Assembly: GCA_046590705.1 (NCBI GenBank)
Contig: JBKJUK010000340.1
Span: 1-18,364 of the forward strand
Source: JBKJUK01 sp046590705
Lineage (GTDB): Bacteria > Acidobacteriota > Thermoanaerobaculia > Gp7-AA8
DNA length: 18,364 nt
Direction: 5' to 3'
The notes beneath the pieces are model-generated. The model was given only the letters and a program-made list of their open reading frames with translations. It did not search any database and was not told the DNA's origin. This document shows, piece after piece, positions 7,237 through 15,390 of this stretch. The translations under genes were made by a program, and so were the position numbers. How positions within the stretch are numbered: position 1 is the stretch's first letter; each line of letters opens with the position of its first letter.

Positions 7237-7658
7237 CAGGTTGATCGTGAAATAGTGGGCCTGCAGTGTCATCCCTTTACGCAGGTAGAATCGATGCGCG
7301 TCGAGTCTGACCAGGTTCGAGACGAGTTTGACCTGTCTGCACTGCTGTTCTCGGGCATGCGCGAACAGCCAGTCGAGAAGCTCTCCGCCGTATCCTTTGG
7401 ATCGTTCGGCGGCTGACGCGACCAGATCTTCAACTTCGAGATACGACCGCCGCTGAGCCACTCCGAGATGCGGAAGCCGGCCACTGCCATCACGGCGTCG
7501 TTCGACAGAAAAGCCAGTCGGAAACCGGCGTTTCTTTCAAGCTCTCTCACCTTCATCACGAATTCGTCTCGTTTCAGGTGCGGTCTGAGCTCGCGCATGA
7601 CCGGGAAGCAATCGAGGATTTCCTGATCGGTTCGCGCAATGAGGATGCTGTCTTTCAT
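7231..7658 (-). pseudogene. GNAT family N-acetyltransferase with a single-base frameshift
   Basis: GNAT enzymes move an acetyl group from acetyl-CoA to an amine. Two minus-strand frames join into one family-typical protein of about 142 residues. The first part (from ATG 7658, behind AGGA) reads MKDSILIARTDQEILDCFPV to AGFRISEWLSGGR. The second part reads YLEVEDLVASAAERSKGYG, with the acetyl-CoA loop RSKGYG, and ends DAHRFYLRKGMTLQAHYF. The frame changes around 7441-7445: GGTCGTATCTC would read G-R-Y-L if one T were added (CGTTATCTC), so one base appears to be missing. Without it translation runs on in the wrong frame to 7269. No slippery heptamer is seen, so a mutation or an assembly error is more likely than programmed frameshifting. 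Everything else, including the terminal motifs, looks intact, which suggests a recent event. The natural substrate is not predictable. Confidence 0.8.
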
Positions 7659-7855
7659 TTCAAGTCCTGCCTGACTGTTTCAGGGTGCGACGGGGGATGT
7701 AGTTCTTCGACCATGGTCGAGCACTGAGAGAGAAGCGACTGGCCCGCATTCGTCAGATTCAACGATACCCCACCCAGCTCAGGTCTATGATTGCGCGGAG
7801 ATCGGCCTCGCTGATCTTCCGATTCATCCGCTTCGGTCCCCATACCAGCAAACTG

Positions 7856-7861
7856 AAAGGA
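7856..7861 (+). promoter_or_regulatory. Shine-Dalgarno AAAGGA for the TTG start at 7869
   Basis: AAAGGA ends 7 bases before TTG 7869. The signal peptide begins directly after this codon, which supports TTG as the real start. Confidence 0.6.
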
Positions 7862-7868
7862 CGGTATT

Positions 7869-10800
7869 TTGAACAAGACAATCCTCATCGTGATCATGCT
7901 TCTCTCGTCAGCAGTCAGCCTCGCAGCAGTCGACGTCAACGACACTCGGATGATCACCGACCCAGCGGTAAGTGCGAAGAGTATTGCCTTTGTTTACGCG
8001 AACGATATATGGCTCGCGAATCTTGACGGCAGTGCCGTGCGGCGACTTACCTCCTACCCGGGGCCGGAATCTTCGCCCCGCTTTTCCCGGGATGGCTCCA
8101 TGCTCGCGTTCAGCGGCCAGTACGACGGAAACACTGATGTGTATGTCGTCTCCTCCAATGGAGGCGAACCGAAGCGACTCACCTGGCACCCGGGCGACGA
8201 CAACGTTCTCGGATTCACCCCGAATGGCAAATCGGTGCTCTTTACCTCTCCTCGCATTCGGCACACCAGCCGCCACGTTCAACTGTTTACGGTCCCTGTG
8301 ACTGGTGGTGCGCAGGAGAAGCTGCCGATTCCGCATGGGATCAAGGCATCGTATTCACCCGACGGTAAGAAGATCGTTTACGTTCCTGCTGCAGAGGCGT
8401 TCGGCATCTGGAAGAACTACCGTGGCGGCCGGACTTCGCGACTCTGGATCTACGACGTTACTACCCATGCGATCGAAGAAGTCGCTCAGCCTTCCGGCCG
8501 GGCCAACGACACCGACCCAATGTGGATCGGCAACCAGATCTACTTTCGATCTGACCGCGAAGGTGAGTTCAATCTCTACGCCTACGACGTATCGACTAAA
8601 ACCATCCGACGTCTGACGAAACACGAAGATTTTCCGGTTCAGATGGCGACGGCAGGCGACTCGTCGATCGTTTACGAGCAGGCAGGCTACCTTCATCTTT
8701 TCGATCTACAAAAGAACCAGAGTACGCGTCTGCGCGTTGGCGTCGCGGCCGATCTTATCGAGACGCGCCCGCGGTTCGCGAAAGCGGCGAAATTCATTCG
8801 CAATGCTACCGTTTCACCAAGCGGGGCTCGGGCCGCGTTCGAGGTTCGCGGTGAAATCATCACCGTTCCGAGCGAGAAAGGCGACGACAGAAATCTGACC
8901 GCGACGCCTGGCTCGCACGAGCGCTCACCGGCGTGGTCACCGGATGGAAAGTCAATCGCCTACTTTTCAGATAGAAGTGGCGAGTACCGACTCACGATCG
9001 CTCCACAGGACGGACGTGGCGCGAGCCGCGATTTCGCGCTGTCAGGAAGTGGGTTCTACGAGCGGCTGGAGTGGGCGCCCGACGGTTCGATGTTATCGCT
9101 CAATGACAATTCACGGACGCTCTATGTCGTGAACGCCATCAGCGGAGTCATGACCAAAGTGGCGACCAACCCCGTTTACGGTCCCGATCCGGGACTCGAT
9201 TCGGCATGGTCCCCCGATTCGAAGTGGCTGGCCTACACGAGAGTCACCCCAAACTTCCTCGGGCAGCTATTTCTCTACTCAGTGAGCGACAAGAAGTCGA
9301 CAGCAGTCACCGAAGGTTTGAGTGACGTAAGCAGCCCGGCTTTCGATCCGAATGGAAAGTATCTTTACATGTTCGCGTCGACTGATGCAGGACCGGTGCA
9401 GGACTGGTTCGCGCAATCGAATGCTGACTCGCGCGCAACGCGCAGCGTCTACATGGCTGTGCTTCCCAAGGGTCACGCGTCTCCGCTGCTTCGTGAAAGT
9501 GACGAGGAGGCCGGCTCATCGAATGTAACCACTCCAGACGCGGCAGCGGACAGCGCAAAGAAGGAAGAGAAGTCCACACCGCCCAAAATCGCTACGGTAG
9601 TCATCGAGTTCGCCGATCTCTCGCAGCGCATTCAGGCCCTTCCGATCCCGTCAGCTGACTACTCCAGCCTTCAGGTTGGAGCAAGCGGTCAGGTCTACCT
9701 GATTCGTACTGACGGCAATCCCGAGGAGGGTGGATCGCGACAACTGCAACGCTTCGATCTCAAAAAGCGGAAAATCGAGACGCTGGTACCTGGTGCCGAA
9801 AGCTATCAAATCACCCGCGATACGAAGAAAATATTGTTCAAGATCAAAGACTCATGGTCGATTTCTGAGATTGGCGACAAGATCGATCCGGAGAAGAACA
9901 GGCTTTCACTCGACAAAGTACAGGTTCGTATCGATCCCCGCGCCGAGTGGGCGCAGATGTACGACGAATCGTGGCGCATCGCACGCGATTACTTCTACGA
10001 TCCAGGCATGCACGGCGCGGACTGGAAGGCGATCCGAACAAAATACGCCGCCTTCCTTCCGCACCTGACTACACGCAGCGACATGACCAGAGTCATGCGC
10101 TGGCTGGGCAGCGAACTCTCGGTCGGTCATCTCTACGTCGGTGGCGGGGACTCGCTCTGGCAGCCGGAGACTGTGCCTGGCGGCCTGCTGGGAGCGGACT
10201 ACGAGATCGATCAGAACAGATACCGGTTCAAAAAAGTATACGGCGGACTGAACTGGAACCCTGACCTGAGGTCACCTCTCACTGAACCTGGAGTGGATGT
10301 CCGGCCCGGTGAGTACCTGCTGGCCATCGATGGAAAAGAACTTCGCTACCCGGAAGACATCTACGCTCGTTTCGAGGGCACGTCCGGACGCATCGTCGAG
10401 CTGACGATCGGAACTTCAGCGACTGGTCAGGGGTCCCGCAAGGTCAACGTGGTGCCCGTTGCCGACGAGCTTCAGCTGCGAAACCGGGACTGGGTCGAGA
10501 GAAATTTAAGACGAGTACACGAGGCAACGGCCGGTCGTGTTGCATACGTCTATGTTCCCAACACGGCCGGAGCGGGCCACACATACTTCAAGCGCTATTT
10601 TTATCCGCAGGCGGATAAGGAGGCCATGATCATCGATGAGCGTTACAACGGGGGAGGACAGGTTCCCGACTACTACATCGACATCATGAGGCGTCCTCTC
10701 ATTTCGTACTGGGCGACGAGGTACGGTCAGGATCTGCATTCCCCTCAGGCCGGCATCCAGGGTCCGAAGGTCATGCTCATCGACGAGAACGCTGGGTCAG

Positions 10801-11150
10801 GCGGAGATCTGCTCCCGTACATGTTTCGAAAATTCAAGATTGGTTCGCTGATCGGGAAACGAACATGGGGTGGACTGGTCGGTATTCTCGGATACCCGGT
10901 GCTCATGGACGGCGGAACGATTACCGCTCCGAACATCGCCATCTGGACACCGGAAGAGGGCTATACGGTCGAGAACGAAGGCGTGCCGCCCGACATCGAG
11001 GTCGAACAGACCCCCGCCGACATCATTGCCGGACGCGACCCTCAACTCGAAAAGGCGATCGAGGTCGTGCTGCAACAACTCAACGCACAGCCGACACCGC
11101 AGCCAATCCGGCCCCCGTTCCCGATCCGTGTCAGGCGCTCAGGAGTCTGA
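7869..11150 (+). CDS. Tricorn protease homolog, S41 family, exported
   Basis: Tricorn-type serine proteases trim peptides; archaeal tricorn is cytoplasmic, but this 1093-residue homolog starts with a clear signal peptide (MNKTILIVIMLLSSAVSLAA), so it probably acts in the periplasm. Domains in order: two beta-propellers built of TolB/WD-like strands (about 26-340 and 345-680) with repeats such as SPDGKKIVYV and SPDGKSIAYFSD; a low-complexity linker rich in Glu, Lys and Pro (about 545-575) inside the second; a helical C1 domain with His754 (SVGHLYVGGG); a PDZ domain (about 762-860); and the C2 catalytic domain with nucleophile Ser977 (NAGSGGD) and Glu1035 (TVENEGVPPDIEVEQTP). The residue matching tricorn Ser745, next to the catalytic His, is Gly753, which I believe is usual in bacterial homologs. 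TTG start behind AAAGGA at 7 bases. The next gene, 277 bases on, encodes a TonB receptor. Confidence 0.95.
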   Translation: MNKTILIVIMLLSSAVSLAAVDVNDTRMITDPAVSAKSIAFVYANDIWLANLDGSAVRRLTSYPGPESSPRFSRDGSMLAFSGQYDGNTDVYVVSSNGGEPKRLTWHPGDDNVLGFTPNGKSVLFTSPRIRHTSRHVQLFTVPVTGGAQEKLPIPHGIKASYSPDGKKIVYVPAAEAFGIWKNYRGGRTSRLWIYDVTTHAIEEVAQPSGRANDTDPMWIGNQIYFRSDREGEFNLYAYDVSTKTIRRLTKHEDFPVQMATAGDSSIVYEQAGYLHLFDLQKNQSTRLRVGVAADLIETRPRFAKAAKFIRNATVSPSGARAAFEVRGEIITVPSEKGDDRNLTATPGSHERSPAWSPDGKSIAYFSDRSGEYRLTIAPQDGRGASRDFALSGSGFYERLEWAPDGSMLSLNDNSRTLYVVNAISGVMTKVATNPVYGPDPGLDSAWSPDSKWLAYTRVTPNFLGQLFLYSVSDKKSTAVTEGLSDVSSPAFDPNGKYLYMFASTDAGPVQDWFAQSNADSRATRSVYMAVLPKGHASPLLRESDEEAGSSNVTTPDAAADSAKKEEKSTPPKIATVVIEFADLSQRIQALPIPSADYSSLQVGASGQVYLIRTDGNPEEGGSRQLQRFDLKKRKIETLVPGAESYQITRDTKKILFKIKDSWSISEIGDKIDPEKNRLSLDKVQVRIDPRAEWAQMYDESWRIARDYFYDPGMHGADWKAIRTKYAAFLPHLTTRSDMTRVMRWLGSELSVGHLYVGGGDSLWQPETVPGGLLGADYEIDQNRYRFKKVYGGLNWNPDLRSPLTEPGVDVRPGEYLLAIDGKELRYPEDIYARFEGTSGRIVELTIGTSATGQGSRKVNVVPVADELQLRNRDWVERNLRRVHEATAGRVAYVYVPNTAGAGHTYFKRYFYPQADKEAMIIDERYNGGGQVPDYYIDIMRRPLISYWATRYGQDLHSPQAGIQGPKVMLIDENAGSGGDLLPYMFRKFKIGSLIGKRTWGGLVGILGYPVLMDGGTITAPNIAIWTPEEGYTVENEGVPPDIEVEQTPADIIAGRDPQLEKAIEVVLQQLNAQPTPQPIRPPFPIRVRRSGV

Positions 11151-11325
11151 CTGGGTCAAGAACGTAGCCCAATAGGAAGAGAACACGGACTTTGTTTGGG
11201 TATCAGCGTGGACGCGGCGGTTTGATCTGACGTTCCAGGGGGATGGAGGTGCAGTGTGGAGAGTTTTCGCGATCGAGTCGTGAACAGAGCGCCATCTCGC
11301 TCGAGCGGGTCGGTCGTCGCCGCGG

Positions 11326-11355
11326 TTGACCATTACCGCAGCTGACTGTTATATA
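11326..11355 (+). promoter_or_regulatory. Sigma70-like promoter of the TonB-dependent receptor gene
   Basis: TTGACC (11326-11331), an 18-base spacer and TATATA (11350-11355) match the -35/-10 pattern. Transcription would start near 11362 and leave a leader of about 66 bases before ATG 11428. It is the best promoter match I find before any gene here, and implies that the receptor does not depend on read-through from the protease gene. Confidence 0.6.
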
Positions 11356-11416
11356 TCGGGCATCCACTCACAGTTTCGTCACACATCGATGCAGTTCGTT
11401 TCTCGGCAATGCACCC

Positions 11417-11422
11417 GGAGGA
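11417..11422 (+). promoter_or_regulatory. Shine-Dalgarno GGAGGA that selects ATG 11428
   Basis: GGAGGA ends 5 bases before ATG 11428, where the signal peptide starts. The open frame runs back to 11326, but those codons lie across the promoter. Confidence 0.75.
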
Positions 11423-11427
11423 ATTTG

Positions 11428-13839
11428 ATGAAGAAGCTCGGCTTGTTCGCACTTACGCTCACTCTGCTCCTTTTCGCTACATCAGGCATGGCGCAGTCGA
11501 ACGGCAGCATCAGCGGTCGTGTCACCCGCCTCAACGGCAGCGGCCTCGGCGGAGTCGTCGTCACAATCACCGAACGATCGGTCGCAGCTGTCACCGACGC
11601 CAATGGCTCGTTCTCGTTCACTGGACTTCCTCCCGGAACATACCGAGTGGACTTCAGCATCGGAGACCAGGCCGACGTGAGCGAAGGCGTGGTGGTGACG
11701 GCAGGATCGGCAACCAACCTCGATCGACAGGTCGACTGGAAGCCGTCGATCGCCGAATCGATCACCGTCTACTCAGCCTCGAGGACGACCGAACGAATTG
11801 TGGAAGCGCCGGCAGCGGTGACGGTCTTCAGCGAGAAACAGGTCGAGGCCGAAGCAGCAACGGGCCAGCTTCCGAAGGTTCTCGAGTCGGCTCCAGGCGT
11901 CGACTTTACGCAGAGCGGTTTGTACGACTTCAACTTCAACACGCGCGGATTCAACAGTTCGCTGAATCGTCGCATCCTTACGCTCATCGATGGTAGAGAC
12001 CCTGCCATTGCTTTTCTCGGAGCGCAGGAGTGGGCGGCGCTCTCCGTTCCGATGGACGAGATGAGCTCCGTCGAACTCGTTCGCGGTCCGGGCTCAGCAC
12101 TCTACGGACCGAACGCCTTCAACGGCGTGCTGAACATGACCAGTAAGCAACCGAAACTGAGCCAGGGCGGCAAGGTGCAGCTCACTGGCGGCGACCTCGA
12201 CACGCGACGGCTCGACCTTCGCTATGCGGGCCGTCTCGGCAGTGACTGGTTCTATCGGGTTGTGGGCGGATATCAGAAGAGCGAAGACTTCACGCGTTCA
12301 CGCAATGTAGCTCCGGAGTACAGCGTGTTCTGTAGTCCAACACAGCCCGGGCAGATCAACTGTCTCCCGCGCGAAAGGGCCCTGCCGCTCACCGAGAACG
12401 AGATCGTTTTCGGCGGCCTCCGGCTGGACCGGTACTTCGGAGCCACGAATCTTCTGACGATCGAGGGCGGTTACGCCGATCTGGAAGGTCCCGTATTTCA
12501 AACCGGCATCGGACGGGTGCAGGTCACGGATGTCAAGAGACCCTGGGCTCGCGCGAACTTCAATATGCCGCACTGGAACTTCATCGCCTACTACGACGGG
12601 CGCGAAGCGAGAAATCAGATCGCTCTCAGCTCCGGCGCAGCGCTGTTCGAAGATTCATCGAATCTACATGGCGAGATTCAGGGCAACTACGATTTCCTGG
12701 CAAACAAGGTACGAGTCGTTGGTGGCGTGGCTTACCGTGAGCAGGACGTTGATACTGCGAACGACGCCGGCGTGCAGACCCTGATGGCTGAAGCGCGCAA
12801 AGAGAATCTGCAGAGTGTCTTTGGACAGGTGGACATCAAGCCTACCGAGCGTGTTCGTTTCGTGCTGGCTGGAAGATACGACGAGAGCACTCTGCATGAC
12901 CCTGAGTTTTCACCAAAAGCCTCGCTCGTTTACGAGTTCGTTCGCGGTCAGGCGATGCGCCTCACCTACAACAAAGCATTCCAGGTTCCCAACTATTCTG
13001 AGTTCTTCCTTACCGCGCCAGCGGGTGCACCGACGCGTGCGCTGAATGGAATCAACGAGGCTTTCAAGCCTGCTCTGGGAGGCGCATCCCTCGGATTCGA
13101 CCTCGTGCCGGTTCTCGCTCGCGGAAATCCTGACCTGAAAGTGGAGCACATCACCGGCTACGAACTCGGATACAGCGGCATCTTCGGCAGCAAACTCTTC
13201 GTGACCGCCGACTACTACCGGAATCAGGTCGAAGATTTCGTCACTGACCTGCTGCCGGGTGTGAATCCGGCCTTCGGCTTCTACACACCGCCGGCCAATC
13301 TTCCGCCGCAGTTGCAGGCCGCCATTCTCGGTGCCCTGCGGGCCAGGGTGCCCGCCAGCATCCTGCGCTCCCTCACTACGGTGGACGGGAAACCGGCGCT
13401 CGTGTTCTCGTACACCAATGCGGGAGAAGTCGAAACGCAGGGCGTCGAACTGGCCTTCAACTACTACCTTTCCAACAACTGGCTCCTCGATTTCAACTAC
13501 TCGTGGTTCGACTTTGAAGTGCAGTCTGTTCAACTTGGCGACAAACTCTTTCCGAACGCACCTGAGAACAAGTTCAATCTTGGTATCGCCTACACCACCG
13601 AGAAGTTCGATGTCTCAGCGAAGTACCGCTGGGTTGACGATTTCTTCTGGGCAGCCGGTGTCTTCGCGGGCGATATCCCGGGGTATGACTCGGTCAGCCT
13701 CTCCGCAGCATTCCGTCCCATCGAGCACATTGCCTTCGGCGCGAACGTCAGCAACGCGTTAGGGAACGAGCACTACGAAGCGTTCGGCGGCGATCTTCTC
13801 GATCGCCGGGCTCTTGGATACGTCAGCTACAGCTGGTAA
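11428..13839 (+). CDS. TonB-dependent outer-membrane receptor with N-terminal carboxypeptidase-regulatory-like domain
   Basis: Energised outer-membrane transporter of 803 residues. A signal peptide (MKKLGLFALTLTLLLFATSG, cut near MAQ) is followed by a carboxypeptidase-regulatory-like beta-sandwich (about 25-103: GSISGRVTRLNGSGLGGVVV and GSFSFTGLPPGTYRVDF), a TonB-box-like stretch (SITVYSAS, 111-118), the plug (about 120-230, with VELVRGPGSALYGPNAFNGV) and a beta-barrel to the end. The last residues are YVSYSW, a terminal aromatic as expected for BamA-dependent insertion. A Cys pair about 13 residues apart in the barrel (FCSPTQPGQINC) could form an extracellular-loop disulfide. The regulatory-like domain is typical of Acidobacteriota and Bacteroidota receptors. 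Ligand unknown; no SusD-like partner or siderophore gene is near. The preceding exported protease makes peptides one possible ligand, but this is only context. Confidence 0.95.
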   Translation: MKKLGLFALTLTLLLFATSGMAQSNGSISGRVTRLNGSGLGGVVVTITERSVAAVTDANGSFSFTGLPPGTYRVDFSIGDQADVSEGVVVTAGSATNLDRQVDWKPSIAESITVYSASRTTERIVEAPAAVTVFSEKQVEAEAATGQLPKVLESAPGVDFTQSGLYDFNFNTRGFNSSLNRRILTLIDGRDPAIAFLGAQEWAALSVPMDEMSSVELVRGPGSALYGPNAFNGVLNMTSKQPKLSQGGKVQLTGGDLDTRRLDLRYAGRLGSDWFYRVVGGYQKSEDFTRSRNVAPEYSVFCSPTQPGQINCLPRERALPLTENEIVFGGLRLDRYFGATNLLTIEGGYADLEGPVFQTGIGRVQVTDVKRPWARANFNMPHWNFIAYYDGREARNQIALSSGAALFEDSSNLHGEIQGNYDFLANKVRVVGGVAYREQDVDTANDAGVQTLMAEARKENLQSVFGQVDIKPTERVRFVLAGRYDESTLHDPEFSPKASLVYEFVRGQAMRLTYNKAFQVPNYSEFFLTAPAGAPTRALNGINEAFKPALGGASLGFDLVPVLARGNPDLKVEHITGYELGYSGIFGSKLFVTADYYRNQVEDFVTDLLPGVNPAFGFYTPPANLPPQLQAAILGALRARVPASILRSLTTVDGKPALVFSYTNAGEVETQGVELAFNYYLSNNWLLDFNYSWFDFEVQSVQLGDKLFPNAPENKFNLGIAYTTEKFDVSAKYRWVDDFFWAAGVFAGDIPGYDSVSLSAAFRPIEHIAFGANVSNALGNEHYEAFGGDLLDRRALGYVSYSW

Positions 13840-13864
13840 GCCAGAAGTTAAGAATCGATTTCCA

Positions 13865-13900
13865 ACCCGTATCTGCGTTCGTTGGAACGCAGATACGGGT
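13865..13900. repeat. Perfect 16-bp stem hairpin after the receptor gene
   Basis: ACCCGTATCTGCGTTC, loop GTTG, then its exact reverse complement. It starts 25 bases after the receptor stop. A 16-bp perfect stem is far beyond chance and may stop or protect the transcript, but no T-run follows, so I list it as a repeat and not as a proven terminator. Confidence 0.75.
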
Positions 13901-13922
13901 ATCCAGCCGCACGGAGCACTTG

Positions 13923-14002
13923 GTAGGGGCGCGTTGCGCGCGCCCGATCTCCAGCGTTCGCTTGAACGGCCGGGAGAGCGGGCGAGCGCAGCTCGCCCCT
14001 AC
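13923..14002. repeat. Imperfect palindrome of about 80 bp with two hairpin-forming ends (REPIN-like)
   Basis: The 23-base end units at 13923-13945 and 13980-14002 are inverted copies, each with GTAGGGGCG at the outer side. Each also folds on itself: GGGCGCG/CGCGCCC in the left unit and GGGCGAG/CTCGCCC in the right. The centre continues the symmetry (CGCCCG-TCTCC on both arms, CGTTC/GAACG in the middle). GTAGGGGCG palindromes are familiar intergenic repeats in several phyla. With the hairpin at 13865-13900 it fills most of the 328-base gap between the receptor and the CHASE3 gene. Confidence 0.8.
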
Positions 14003-14154
14003 GTGGCGGCTGCCAGCAGCGGCGCGATAGCCTGAGTATCGGCTCACTGCATGATTCCGATGAACGGACTCTTCCGTTCCGCGCAGCGAAGGTCATCTCG
14101 ATCGCTGAAGTTCGCCCGTCACCCGATTTATTCGGATGAGTGTCGCTTTGCGGA

Positions 14155-14160
14155 TAGACT
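14155..14160 (+). promoter_or_regulatory. Possible -10 box for a leaderless CHASE3 gene
   Basis: TAGACT ends 7 bases before ATG 14168 and no Shine-Dalgarno site is present, the arrangement expected if transcription starts at the ATG. The -35 region is poor (TTCGGA at 14131-14136), so this is tentative. Confidence 0.35.
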
Positions 14161-14167
14161 CCGCCGT

Positions 14168-14959
14168 ATGAACTCGACGCCAGGGGCACTTGTCACACGA
14201 ACTCTCGCTGTCCCTGTCCTGATACTCGTTCTGATGTTGCTGGCCCTCTCCCTCTGGGTCGTGCAACTTCTTCAAGCCCAGGCCAGAGTGCAGCACACAT
14301 ACGAGGTGCTCGCTCATACCAACGAGGCTCAGCGTCTGCTCATCGACCAGGACAACGGCCTACGTGCCTATATGTTGACATCCGATCGACGTTTTCTGCG
14401 GCCCTACGATCAGGGGCGTCAGCAGATCGGAAAAAGTCTCGGCTACCTGGAAAGCTCCACCGCGCCGGGAGCTCGTCGATACGTAAGCGAAGTGCAGAAA
14501 AATTTCCGGTTCTGGTCAGCGGATGCCGAAGCCGAGCGGATTCTGGTAAGTCGGAACGCGGAGAAAGTAATCCTCAGCCCTTCTGCACGTCGCAGGCTGG
14601 AGATGAGAAAGCAGCGCATGGACTCCATGCGCGCAATCTTCGCGTCACTCTACGAGGAAGAAGCGCGGCTCCTCAAAGCTCGACAGCAGACGGCCGACCG
14701 CGCCAACAATACCTTGCTCTACCTCGGAGCGACACTCTCGTTGATCGCAGCCATCCTTCTGACCATCTTTCTCCGACGACAGCTTTTGCGCATCGATTCA
14801 ATTTATGCCGAAAAGGCCGCGGAGAGTGAGCGGTTGCGCCACATTGCCGAGGCGATCGCTTTCGAGGTGCGAGAGCAGGCCAACGAAATGGAGCGGTCGG
14901 TTCTGGGCGCACTACAGGAACGAGATGAAGCTCTGCGGAGACTCGAGGCGCGGGGGTGA
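14168..14959 (+). CDS. Membrane CHASE3-domain sensor protein without kinase domain
   Basis: The 263-residue product has a transmembrane segment at about 13-35, a helical periplasmic domain at about 36-178 matching CHASE3 (HTYEVLAHTNEAQRLLIDQD, then LRAYMLTSDRRFLRPYDQGR, and MRAIFASLYEEEARLLKAR before the membrane), a second transmembrane segment at about 182-202, and a cytoplasmic coiled-coil-like tail of about 60 charged residues. CHASE3 is an extracytoplasmic sensory domain normally joined to a histidine kinase, a diguanylate cyclase or a methyl-accepting domain; here the protein stops after the tail. The ATG at 14168 places the first membrane helix near the N-terminus; ATG 14051 is in frame but adds 39 non-hydrophobic residues. 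The stop overlaps the next start by four bases (GTGA), so the two are probably co-translated. Likely partner: the soluble hybrid kinase downstream. Confidence 0.8.
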   Translation: MNSTPGALVTRTLAVPVLILVLMLLALSLWVVQLLQAQARVQHTYEVLAHTNEAQRLLIDQDNGLRAYMLTSDRRFLRPYDQGRQQIGKSLGYLESSTAPGARRYVSEVQKNFRFWSADAEAERILVSRNAEKVILSPSARRRLEMRKQRMDSMRAIFASLYEEEARLLKARQQTADRANNTLLYLGATLSLIAAILLTIFLRRQLLRIDSIYAEKAAESERLRHIAEAIAFEVREQANEMERSVLGALQERDEALRRLEARG

Positions 14960-15216
14960 CCGTTGCAACAGAATGGGATGATCTGGCGCTGGGAAAGCTC
15001 CAGCGTATCCTCGGTGTGCCGGAAGGAAATGCGATCTTCGCGCAGGCTTTGACGAAGTGCGGGCTCCCGCATCTCGGATCCGCAACGGACGTCTATCGGT
15101 TTGCCGAATGTCTGAAACTGGAGTCGCCGGTGGTCGCTGCGATCGGTGCCATGCTTTCGCTCAGTGCCGTGATGAAAGGCGCGGATACCAGTCCGTCGCT
15201 CGTGGCGCCTGCCTGA
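14956..15216 (+). CDS. 86-residue hypothetical protein, translationally coupled to the CHASE3 sensor
   Basis: I do not recognise this protein with certainty. The GTG start overlaps the CHASE3 stop (GTGA at 14956-14959), a strong sign of translational coupling. The product looks helical and soluble: DDLALGKLQRILGVPEGNAIF, then ATDVYRFAECL and PVVAAIGAMLSLSAVMKGA. It has no signal peptide and only two Cys. Position between a kinase-less membrane sensor and a membrane-less kinase suggests a signalling accessory or adaptor, but this is only inferred from gene order. The residue pattern (a leucine-rich helix, a G-P-x-G-N turn and an Ala-rich last helix) looks like a small globular helical domain and not random sequence. 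No other function can be assigned. Confidence 0.65.
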   Translation: MTVATEWDDLALGKLQRILGVPEGNAIFAQALTKCGLPHLGSATDVYRFAECLKLESPVVAAIGAMLSLSAVMKGADTSPSLVAPA

Positions 15217-15376
15217 ACGACCCGTGGTGCCCTAGTGCTGTCTACGTTCGCCAGTGGGGAGCGACATTGCAACAATAAGGTGTATCGTGCATCAAAGGCG
15301 CGCTGCGACTGGGCGTACCCGAGGTGTACTTATTCTCTTCTGCATTCCCACAGCATCGGTCAAGTTGTCGTCGCAT

Positions 15377-15382
15377 GGGGAG
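15377..15382 (+). promoter_or_regulatory. Shine-Dalgarno GGGGAG that selects the TTG start at 15391
   Basis: GGGGAG ends 8 bases before TTG 15391. The frame is open back to 15235, but the residues encoded there have no domain match. Confidence 0.55.
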
Positions 15383-15390
15383 TGTCTGCC

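Noticed and set aside
7707..7720. Perfect 14-base palindrome TCGACCATGGTCGA between the acetyltransferase and protease genes
   Set aside because: About one 14-base palindrome is expected by chance in 18 kb, and no regulator or second copy supports an operator.
7655..7957. 100-residue minus-strand frame ending in an ATGA overlap with the acetyltransferase start, with a stretch (VSLNLTNAGQSLL) faintly like a MarR wing
   Set aside because: The resemblance is short, the frame overlaps the signal-peptide region of the protease gene, and the rest has no family character.
11326..11427. Upstream extension of the TonB receptor frame (34 extra codons)
   Set aside because: It starts inside the -35 box and lacks a ribosome binding site; the signal peptide and GGAGGA place the start at 11428.
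14051..14167. 39-residue N-terminal extension of the CHASE3 protein
   Set aside because: The extension is charged and would move the first membrane helix away from the N-terminus; the -10-like box just before ATG 14168 fits the shorter form better.
15235..15390. 52-residue N-terminal extension of the second hybrid kinase
   Set aside because: No domain match and no ribosome binding site at 15235, while GGGGAG precedes TTG 15391 at 8 bases.
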